The position numbers were made by a program, and so were the translations under genes. The notes beneath the pieces were generated by a model. The model made no database searches. It had not been told where the DNA came from and saw nothing but the letters and a program-made list of their open reading frames with translations. Source: Himantopus leucocephalus (Eukaryota > Chordata > Aves > Charadriiformes > Recurvirostridae). From it: 64,000 bases of DNA. This document shows positions 54,270 through 64,000 of the stretch, in pieces; within the stretch, counting starts at the first letter, position 1; every line of letters starts with the position of its first letter. The stretch lies in NCBI GenBank assembly GCA_003993805.1, contig RSEF01000001.1, positions 57,538,974-57,602,973 on the forward strand. The letters run 5' to 3'.

Positions 54270-54720
54270 TGCTGACTTTGTTTTGCATGTCCACCAAACT
54301 TTCTAAAATTACCTTCTCAAGTTGCCTTCAGAGCACGTCACTTTTTACAGTTTGCATGCACCCCATTTTGTTTTCTCTGTCTCACAAGTTTGACATCCCT
54401 AACTCTTGTACGTTAGAAGGCAACGAATGGTTGTTCTTTACTTATCCTCTCCTGATTTCACAGACCTCTATCACACTTCCCTTGTCCTTTCCTTTAAGGA
54501 ATGAGAAATTCTCATCTACCCACCAGCTGTTCCAGGCTTTTGACCATCCCTGTCACCCCTCACCCTCAGTTTTCAGTGATGTGACAGGGATTAGATTATC
54601 ATATGGCATTCAAGATGAGGGCTCACCAAGTATTCACACTGACATAATGATGTTCCCTCTTTTGTACTCTATTCCTTTCCTAATTGCTCTTAACATTCAA
54701 TTTGATTTTCTGAATGTTAT
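54270..54720. other. Second pyrimidine-rich stretch holding a 161-codon open frame
   Basis: The plus strand is rich in T and C for about 450 bp. The 161-codon open frame at 54269-54754, the longest outside CR1 and a 175-codon frame at 22.7 kb, encodes a Phe/Leu/Ser/Pro-rich peptide with no motif. It has no splice context and no relation to the minus-strand gene. I treat it as a composition effect. Confidence 0.55.
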
Positions 54721-57294
54721 TCAACATTCTGTAATTAACATCGCAAGAATATAAATGTCAGAGAAGAATAAATAAAAATGATGGGGTTACTGAGAAAATG
54801 GTTGGAATGTAAATCACTGACAAGTAAATTCTTCCTAAATCTCTCCCTAATAAAGCAAATATGATAATAGCATGCCAAGCAGAACTTAAATAAGTTAGAG
54901 TCAAAAAAGAATTGTTAATACTTCAAAAAGTCTGGAATGCTATCAACTGATTAAGTGAAGATGATAAGCCTTAATTAAAAAAGTGCATATGTAGCAAAAA
55001 AAAGACAAACTTCTCATTGCTGGAGAAAAGCAACGTAAAGCCTGGTTGTTGCAATGTGTTCTCCATTTTGCAAGCACTGAGCATATTCTAGAAATTTTTA
55101 AGCTCTAAACTAATTCAAGTTAGATGTTAGCAGATGACATAAAATTGTCTTCAAGTATCAGGCATCAAGCAATGTGATTCTTTTTTTTTCTAAGATTAAA
55201 AGCTCTTCAGCATTCTTCTCAATATCAGTTCTGTTGTCTCACCTCACCCACTACAATAAGCAGTAACTCTACAGTAGTCCTACGTGTCCTAGATATTTTC
55301 ATCTGCATAATAAAATCTTCTATAGAAATAATCTTCCATTATAATTGAATAATTTTTAGTCCTGAAATCAAAATAATCTGAGTTTAGTTTTTTAAAATTA
55401 GAGATTATTCAATCTCGAATTTCTGTAAACTGTTCCAAAAAGTTGAAGATGACACACATAACTGACCGCTACTATCAAGCCAGATTTAGTTCTTATTTGA
55501 AATTATAGCTTCATAAGAGTAATGTGCTGGGCTGCCAGTACATTAAAATAAGTATTTTTGTGGAAAGGATAAAAATACATACACAATAGAAATGAGAGAA
55601 AAAGAGAAGAGTGAGAGTGGGTGAGTCACTGGGAAAGCATTAGAGAACAGTTGCCTGCATCGATAAAATATAAATTAGATTTATGCCTTGTAGAAAGAAA
55701 CAGCAATGTGAGATGAAAGTTGCAGAGCACATGCCAGGGACATACCATGACCCTTACTCAGAGGCCTCCAGCCTGAGCATATGCTTGATGGTATAATAGC
55801 TACCATATGTAATCTGAAACCTAAACAGGACTAGAAAATAGAAAAGGGGGGGAATGTGATTGTTGATCAGTGGGAGTGAATTTGCTTGTAAAATATCTAC
55901 AGGGCAATTGCAAGTGGTTATATAGAAATGTGAAACAATATTCCAGAACATGAATAAATCTTAAAAAACTACATGATGTTCAGTTAGGCCTTTTTTCCAT
56001 GTTTCTGCCAAGCTTCTAGCTACTCTTCCTTCTGCCTTCTAGATGCTCTTACATTCCTTACAGGAATCAATCTGAATTAGGTATGCTCAAGGACTGAGAT
56101 ATAACAGTATATACAAATTCGTGTTTGTATGACCTAAGAATAAAATGATAGAGGCTCAGTAGGCATCAAATCTGAAGCGACATTCTGACAAGAAGAGTAT
56201 TTGTATTTAACTGAAAATTTTTCATACCATCCATCTCCTTTCCTATAGAAATAAGGTCAGTTGAAGTTTTTTTTACTTCCCTGGAACATGGGACAACACA
56301 TCAGAGTCAGACATGACCGACAGATGAGCAACAGCAGAAAACCTGCTCTTGAAAGATGTACTGTTACGTATCATTCATCACAGTGATAATTCGTGTAGGT
56401 ATGTTGTGTCTCACCAGGCAATTATTAACTTATTTGTAACTTATAAATTCTAAATTTATGAGCAGTTGCCTCGATCTCCTGGAGTCTAGGCTATTCACAG
56501 TTGAAGGCCACACCGTATCCTGTTATTTGAAAACTTACTAGATCTGGATTTGCTTAAGTCACTCCTTTGATATATGACTTCCTTGTCATTAAACACTAAC
56601 TGTCCTCAGAATTTATGTAAGACACCTAAAAAGAATCACAAGGGTTAGAAGAAATAGTTATTTTAGCCCTAAGGCACTTTTTTAGAAAGTATGGGGAGCA
56701 AGAATGCCCATATACATATTTATACTTGAAAATATAAGCTAAGGGCACTGGTTTAGGAAAAGAATGATTAGGGGGCAGTTTCAATGGTCTTAAATTATAT
56801 TTTCAGATGATTCAGACTTTTAAAGAAAAATTTATGCCTATAATTATTTGCTATCGACAAATATATAAGAACAAGAAGCGGAACCAGGATACTCAGGGTT
56901 TGTTTTCTTCTGAATAATAAACCTTAAAAGAGAAATATTCTCACAAATGTAGAAAGGAAGAATGCAATATATCTGCCATGTTTAGAAAATTTCTTTTTCA
57001 TTTATATAGATAGCGAAGAACCGCTATTAAATTCTGACCTACCCCTGGAGATCCATCAGGGTATCACATCTTCTTCCCTGGCTTGCTGTACGCCAGAGGA
57101 CCAGCATGAAGAATCCAAGTGGCTCCTCTTCTATCATAGTGGGACAAATGCTGCCTACCTGTTCTTTAGGAGACTACTATGATACTTCTAGTAATAAAAC
57201 TTTGGAGAGTTATTGATCCTAAATGCTCTATCAACCTAAAGCTGATGATTACCACAAGAGTGAACAATGACTACTGCGTTTAACCCATCTATCT

Positions 57295-57530
57295 CATAGA
57301 ATTATAGAATAGTTTGGGTTGGAGGGGACGTTTAAAGGTCATCTAGTCTAATCCCCCTGCAATGAGCAGGGACATCTTCAACTACATCAGGGTGCTCAGA
57401 GCCCCATCTAACCTGACCTTGAATGTTTCCAGGGATGGGGCATCTACCACCTCTCTGGGCAACCTGGGCCAGTGCTTCACCACCCTCATTGTAAAAAATT
57501 TCTTCTTATATCTAATCTGAATATGTTTGC
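57295..57530 (-). mobile_element. CR1 3' tail fragment of a different subfamily, minus strand
   Basis: Starts with two terminal units (catagaat, tatagaat) followed by gtttgggttggaggggacg and tttaaaggtcatctagtcta, the inverted 3' end of CR1. It continues with the region before the poly-repeat tail (agggatggggcatctaccac, ctctctgggcaacctgggcc). The 3' untranslated sequence (leading through gggacatcttcaactacatc) differs from that of the 8.7 and 19.5 kb copies, so it belongs to another subfamily. Similarity fades near 57530. Confidence 0.92.
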
Positions 57531-58892
57531 ATCTTTCTGATGTTTGCAAACAGACTGATGTATAACATTGTTGGACTGGGACACTTCACACTGAAATATT
57601 CATGATAAGTAATCAAAGGTTGCTGAGAGGAATCAAGAATTCAAGCAAGGAAGAAGCCCTGACCAATGACTGAAGATAATTAGGATAGTTTTTTGACACG
57701 CAGCAAGGTGGTGGGCAGAATGCCCGAACCTGAAGGGTGTTGTGTGAGTTTGTCACAAGAAGGTACTGAGCAAAAACAATTGAAAATATTTCCTATGTCA
57801 TCATAACCCAAAAACACAGTTACATGGTGAAATATTTATTTTGACTGCCTCTCCATTGAAAGAAATCAGGAACTTTACTATAATATTATGGCTAGTAAAA
57901 ACACATTTAGCTACTACTAATAATTTAACCAAAGTAATTTTTATAGTATCGTGTAATTAGAATCATTTTTCATGAGTCAAACGAGGATAAATGTTCATTG
58001 TTATGACAGCTAGAAACACTTGAATATGTAATTTGTCATAGAACAGATAATAAGGTTCACTTCATGATATATTACAGAATCTGGAAAATCCCCAATAATC
58101 TCATTTAAGGGTAATGACACTGGAGGATCTACTCTGGTCTGCACGAAGTATTTATAATATACATTTCAAAAGAGTGTTCTCTTCTAGCCTCACACCAAGC
58201 ATCTGAAACAGGGGGTTGCTGTTTTAGGAGTAATACACATACAGAGTTATCTGAAATAATTCTTTCTCTCTACCACCTGAAACAGCCTCTGTGAGTATGT
58301 CCTCCACAGAGCTGAGGAAAATGTTCATTTTAAAAAACATGCTAGATTTGTTGTCCTGTATATTTATATTGTTAGAAATGTGAAAGTGATGCATAATTTT
58401 TCAAAAACCATTCAAAAAAGTTCAGACTTTCTGTCTGAGGAAAAATGAGCATTATTTACATAGCAATCCAAATGTAGGTTTATCCTCTCCTTTTCAAATG
58501 CATATTTTTACGTATCTTGTTTAGAATCCAAAATTTCATATGAAAACTCTACAAATGTCAATCCCTGAAAGCTAAAGGTTCCTACAAAGCTTTACAATAC
58601 AAAACTCAGGAATGTAGCCTAAATTATAAATGCCTGAAAATAGGGGTAAATTGTGAGCATAATGAATGCAGTGTTAACCTCAGCAGCAGAAACATATCGC
58701 TATATTTTATGCAGAGTTTTCATAATTCTATCTGGCAGATATTCAGAATTTCAAATGAAGTTAGATTGTTGTAGTCATGTTACATGCTTTCCCATGCATA
58801 CAACATTCAGGCCATGAAAAAGAGCAGATGCTTCCTCTAATAAATAACTCACTGTGACAAAGAATATACCGCAAGTCTACATAATCTGGTTT

Positions 58893-58900
58893 ATGCAAAT
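58893..58900 (+). promoter_or_regulatory. POU octamer motif ATGCAAAT in a possible conserved element
   Basis: The exact octamer lies in a stretch (about 58800-59000) rich in TAAT, CAAT and ATAA words and free of recognisable repeats. A single 8-bp match is expected by chance about once in 64 kb, so this is only a candidate. Confidence 0.2.
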
Positions 58901-59209
58901 GCTAATGGTTGTGTGTGGCAATGTAGCATAATGCAATAACTGGTTTAATAAATGATTGTTAGTTTAGCTGAACAAAATGCAATTACAAACTAGAAAGTAA
59001 TTTCCAGGTTAAATATCCTCTTATTTTTTCCACTGTTTTCATGACCAATGTTAAACTAAAAAACATGTCTTGTTTGAATATCAAGCTATAGGAAAATGCC
59101 TATTTAAAATAAGGGCTATTATATTAAGAGAATAAGATGAGCTGAAACCTCAGCTCCATGGAAACAATACTTCTTTGCAAGCTGCTTATGCTCTAATGCC
59201 TAGGTTTTA

Positions 59210-59223
59210 AACACACACACACA
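59210..59223. repeat. Short AC microsatellite
   Basis: Seven AC units, uninterrupted. Confidence 0.85.
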
Positions 59224-61393
59224 AGCAGTTAGCTGAATACATGGGGCAAATTTTGGTAAATTAAAAAAATCAGGATGAAAAAAATAAGAATAAAATATTA
59301 CGCATTACTAAGTATAATAATAAAACTGCTAATGAATCTTTGTCAAAGTATTCAGGTATCATTTCATAGCCAGAACTTCATATATGAAGGAGGGCCCATA
59401 CAAACATTTATCATCATACAACACTTGCTCTAGTAAGAAATAAAATAACTCATTGGAAAGTAAGAAGTTTGGACCAGAAGATGTCTCAGAAGGTGAATGA
59501 AGAGGCTCAGAAGAGTGTTACAGTTTCAAGGGTGAGAGCTTCAAAGTTCAAAACACACAGAATAACAAGAGGAAGGCTCTTCTGGCATCTACTGTGGTCA
59601 GAAGAAAGAAATTGCTTTCCACTTTCCTAGAGACTGATAAATACACGTGTATTTTGTCAGGCTCTGGACTTCATTTGGTAAGACCCCAAAGATCTGAAAG
59701 TTATTATACAGGGACATTTTAAACAGTATCAGTTTGTTATATAATCAGACACCTTCACTAAAAAAAAGAAAAAGGACGGTTTTCTTATTTGTAAGAAAAG
59801 CATCACAACAGTTTTATAGAAAGAGTGGATCTCCTGACGTACAGGGATCCCAAGAGTACGTGACCAACAACTGACAGATTCATTTTGAGCATCACAAAAA
59901 AATTTTTTAAAGTCCCCGTTAAATCACTTTCCCCTAAGCCAATAAAAGAAATATTTTACACTTTGGTTTGATGTTTTTGAATGTGCTTGAGAGCAGGTAT
60001 GAAATAGGCACAGAAAGAGTGAATGAGAATTTACAGTTCTGCCTTTGGACCACAAGGCAGAGAACCACTCATGCTGCTTCTCCCCAGCTGAAAAACCCAT
60101 AGGCTTGGTCCAGCTTTTAAACAAGTTTTGTCTTCTACTCTACTAAAACTTACCAATCTTAGGTTTCCAATAGCAGCAAACACGAAGTAAAAATAATGCC
60201 TCATATTATGAGGGCCAAAACCATAGAAAGTGTTAGATATTGACAAACCCTGAAGCGGAGCCAGTATTTACTAGACAGCAAATGCAGAAAAAAAATTAAC
60301 ACACTACTCTATGTTAAGCTGACAGGCTGAAATTTTCTCACATTTTATAGCTTCATTCCTATCAATTACTGTGCCAGCAAATTAAAAATATAGGGGTTGC
60401 TATGGAGGGGAGAGAGAAATTGAATACACCTAAGTAGATTTGGAAGCAAAACACATCATCTGTGTGAATAGTCATTTTCACTACTAACATAAAGCATAAA
60501 AGAACCCTAGAACTGCAAACTGTCTTGATTGGAGAGCAGATAACATCACTAAAACGAGATATTTTCTCTGAAAACAAAGCTTTACCACCAAAGTGTGTTA
60601 ATCCATTATCTGTTACGAACAATCTGTGCATTTTTAGAAAATATTCTGTATCTGCCCATGCATCTGGGTCTGAAGTCATGTAAATACTTTCACAAATTTG
60701 CCCACTAGAAACCAATTACTTGAAGACATACACAATGGGTTTAATAGAAGCTACAAATAAGCATTTGCTACTTCAGGAAAGGGAATCTCCCATGTTTAAA
60801 AGTTTTCCAGTTTGATACTGAAGAAATAAAAATTTAATTATGTTTGGTATAAAAGTTATTATTGCAACAGTGTAAGCCAAGACTCTCCGAAAAGAAATCC
60901 CTCCTACACATGCTCCCACAGCAAGACAGAAAGAACAAGAAAATGTTTTTCCAAATATGAAAGTTATTGAAAGTCATATTATCAAAAATGAACAACTTTG
61001 TTGTGACTCATACCTTTATCTGGTACACAACTAAGGAGAAAATGAGATACAAAATCAACAGAAGAACATTTTGAAATCACTCTTTAAAGGTCCCAGGATG
61101 CATGCAAAGTTTGAAAAAGTTAGTACTTCCTAATTAAATAGGACCAAATAATCTTTGTCTACAGTAAACATGGTATTTCAGCAGTGTGAAAACTAAACGC
61201 AACAGTAAGAGACGATCAGAGGGAAAGTAATTTCATACTGTAAGTTAGAATCAGTATTTTAAAACTGTAAAATAAATTATTCCGTTACAACAGGAGAAAT
61301 ATGCACAATAGTACCAGGAAAAATGTTAATACAATTTTCTGCGTATCTCCTACGTTCTTAAAGAACACAGTAATTTCCTATTTCGAACCATAG

Positions 61394-61413
61394 TTCAGAA
61401 CTATAGTTCTGAA
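61394..61413. repeat. Perfect 20-bp palindrome
   Basis: ttcagaactatagttctgaa is identical to its reverse complement, with no spacer. It has the form of an inverted AGAAC/GTTCT pair, but with the half-sites too close for a canonical steroid-receptor element. Confidence 0.9.
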
Positions 61414-62287
61414 TGGGACGCTATGAACTCGGCTGTTTCCTGGCCAAAAACGTTCCCAAACCCACTAACATTCATAACATGGATATTTAGCTTTATGGAT
61501 CCAAAAAGTTCCATCATCCAGTGCTGTCTTATCATACTGCCTACATACTCAGCAATTTTATGAGGACTGACTTGGCCACGTTGAAGTCAATTAGCTAAGA
61601 CTGAAATATACGGACAATGCATCAGCAGAGTTACCTAATTCACTACTCATCACTGAAGGAGAGACGTTCAGCGAATAAACATGTTACTTCCTTATGGCTC
61701 TTTAAATAAGGAATCCCACTGTTTTATGTCAAAGCTCTACCGCTTTAATTGTTACTATAATGATTTCTATGGTATGATAATCTACTTATTTATTGAAATA
61801 CTCAGCCTTAGTTATTGCATAAGGGAAAGTGAGAATGGGAAGTTTACATAAAATGAAGCGAATAAGGATTATAAGGGAACCAATGTTATATTTTCAATGA
61901 AATTTTAACTTGGAAAACTTTTTACAGGTTCACTGCAAGATTCCAGTTTCAGAACAGCTACCACAGAGTCATATGTCTGTTTGGCCAGAATTCAGGAATC
62001 TTGCCCCAGATTTGCAGTCACACTAGCTGTATGTAATACTTCTACTACAGATATTCTCTATTAATGCTGTGTGACCTTCCTTCATACGCAAACAAACTAC
62101 TATGTCAGTGTTTCATGCAAACAAGATTGTAAAAGTACACAGAACTCTTTGACTACTGATTCTATTGCTCTAAGTTCTGATTCAACTAATTTCTTATATT
62201 TCAACAAATGAGTAACTCAGCTTCAAAACAGCAATGTAAATGCTTCCTTAGCGTCCACTCAAGTAATTTGCAAACTCAAGATCCTTT

Positions 62288-62360
62288 CATAATTTCCCGA
62301 TGAGGAAACAGAGTTGGTCAGAAAAAGAAATCCGCTACTCAGAAAGCCTGCATGTCACAT
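62288..62360 (-). mobile_element. Very doubtful MIR/L2-like scrap
   Basis: The words tttcccgatgaggaaacaga and gttggtcagaaa recall the MIR/L2 string ATTTTACAGATGAGGAAACTGAGG. Only about 20 bp match well, so this is a weak candidate. Confidence 0.22.
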
Positions 62361-64000
62361 GGAACCACCTAAAGCCAGACAACAGGAAGCACTTGGTAGT
62401 GGATCTTTCTTTCTGGATCAAAAATGAGATTCTAGCCGCTTAAAATCCAAACTGTGGAGTGCCTGCAGTTCTTCTTTGGTCATACAGTCCTGATGAGAAA
62501 TAATGGTCCTTGGGAGAAAGATGTTAAGATAGCTCTCCTTAAGAGGCAGCTCAAAAATTGTTGATGCACTTTACAATAGAACATTATTACATTCAAAAGA
62601 AACAAAAAAAGATACATTCAATCTGTCCACTTTGGAAGTGGGCAGAAAGGAGTGAAGGAAAGCTTTTTGCTTTGTCAGCTGTGTACCCTCTGTAAGTGCC
62701 CTGGTGTTTAATTTGCACACAAATTCAGCTCAAAAGCTAGGAATGTAGTCAAACACATCCTTCTACTTCACATCTCACACTGGCTGGCTTCCAGGGGTTT
62801 CCTATTCAACATAAAAGAGCAATCAATTGAACATCTTCAGAGATGTTCACACTTTCTCATTGATACAGGGAGCACAAGCACCCAGATGGGTTTCTGAATG
62901 AACTTTCTGCTGTCAGTATTTATTAATCACAATGCAAAAACAATAACTCTATAAAACCAATCTGAATAAGGCAGAATTTAGGCACCTGTCCACATACAAA
63001 TGGATTACAACAGTTTACTCAAAAAGTTTTATGTGTATATAGAACTTAAGTATCTGCTAAATATAAAGGCTGAGTAGGGAGGAAGCTAGTGGGTTGTAAG
63101 TACTTCGACAATCAGGTAGGCTAAAACACTGTCTGAAAGTTATCGACTCAGTGTTGCTAAATTCAAAATTAGGTAGAATTAAATGGGACTTAACATTGCC
63201 TAAAGATTTTATTTTCTCTCTTCTTTTTCACAGTATAAAATGATGTGAACCAAAACTCAGAATGCTATAAAATTACAGCACCTCCAAAAATAATATAGTC
63301 AACTTCATACTGTGAATTCATTCATTTACCTAAATGTCTTCACACTTATATCCTTTATGTTGAAAAATTGTGCAAAATACCTGGTGGACTGTTCTGGTTA
63401 CACAGAGAGACATTTATAACGTTTTTAAAAAAGCTATCTCCCTCTTTTTCCAAAGTAACACAACTATTCCCTATATTATTAGTAGTATTAGTTTATTTCT
63501 ATTTATTATAGTGAGATTTCATGGATCAGGACTGTTTATTGCTTCTGGAAAGTGAACAGAGCACCTCCTGATAAAGTTTGTAAGTTTGGAAGCCCAAATG
63601 GGATTAAGCACATTAATGCTTATGCTTAAGTAGGCTTAAGTAATTTGTTGAATCAGGGTTTATCTCGTTTTCAAACTCAGTATAATAGGTACTGGTAATA
63701 GAAGTTTTCCGTGAAATACAACAGCCAGACATGACATTAAACCCAAGGCATGCAATTTCTTTTGTACAGCAAGAGAGGATTCACAGTTACAGACTACAAA
63801 GTTGTTCTTTTTAAGTGCTCAGTTGTCGGGTCTTTTGTTCAGAAAGAAATCAGGTTCTATCAATTTTACAGGCTTCTCCAGGGATTTACTCTACGAAGCC
63901 AAGAATTTCCCTACTACTAAAAACTGAAGTAAAAAAAAGACCCAAAACACCACAACTCCCTCACAGTTTCCAGTATTAGCTTGTCAGTGATTCTCAAATA

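Larger units (their letters stand above)
51790..64000 (-). other. Intron 5' of the first visible exon (partial, at least 12.2 kb)
   Basis: Sequence upstream (in transcription) of the 51.6 kb exon, running off the right edge. It contains a pyrimidine-rich block at 54.3-54.7 kb, a CR1 tail at 57.3-57.5 kb, an octamer motif at 58.9 kb, a 20-bp palindrome at 61.4 kb and a doubtful MIR scrap at 62.3 kb. The preceding exon should end in phase 0 but none is visible here, and I see no CpG-rich promoter-like region. Confidence 0.65.

Noticed and set aside
60362..60715. 117-codon minus-strand open frame (…GQICESIYMTSDPDAW…) near a cttag-type acceptor
   Set aside because: It reads somewhat like protein, but the pyrimidine tract is poor, no clear donor follows, and the second half of the frame is hydrophobic noise. 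It might be worth a protein search, but I cannot support it as an exon.
1..64000. Search for bacterial-type operons, CRISPR arrays, prophage, tRNA or rRNA genes
   Set aside because: No regularly spaced direct repeats, no dense coding, and no cloverleaf or rRNA signatures seen by eye. The window is vertebrate intronic DNA.

Overview
This is a 64 kb stretch of AT-rich vertebrate nuclear DNA, almost certainly from a bird or another archosaur. The basis is the transposon content: the only well-preserved interspersed repeats are CR1 non-LTR retrotransposons with the typical archosaur pol sequence and the CATAGAAT-type 3' end. Repeat density is low, and there are no L1 or Alu elements. There is no sign of bacterial, organellar or viral gene organisation, and I found no tRNA, rRNA or CRISPR array.

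The window appears to lie inside one large minus-strand gene and is mostly intron. Three short exons can be read: 51624-51789, 25623-25759 and 10316-10496, in transcription order. Each has a proper 3' splice site with a pyrimidine tract and a GT donor, and their reading phases fit one another exactly (0/1, 1/0, 0/1). Together they encode 161 codons of a Ser/Pro/Thr-rich, probably disordered segment with no recognisable domain. I could not name the gene. No start codon, stop codon, promoter or polyadenylation site for it lies in the window. The introns are at least 10.3 kb (3' side), 15.1 kb, 25.9 kb and at least 12.2 kb (5' side).

The rest is intronic sequence with interspersed and simple repeats. 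A 5'-truncated, inactivated CR1 copy on the plus strand (6675-8830) holds the end of the endonuclease region and most of the reverse transcriptase, interrupted by a 100-N assembly gap. CR1 3' tails on the minus strand lie at 19455-20015 and 57295-57530, and a weaker plus-strand tail at about 24945-25010. Older material includes a MIR-like SINE remnant at about 15108-15225, a possible second at 48690-48800, and an unclassified family seen at about 13540-14060 and 31590-31790. Other features are short tandem duplications, microsatellites, perfect palindromes and hairpins, two pyrimidine-rich stretches (about 15520-16030 and 54270-54720) and two GC-richer islands (about 22600-23210 and 45530-46010).

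I did not find convincing evidence of a previously undescribed biological system. The most useful leads are the unidentified gene, the uncatalogued two-copy repeat family, the decayed 83-bp duplication at 45.7 kb, and the mis-sized gap inside CR1.
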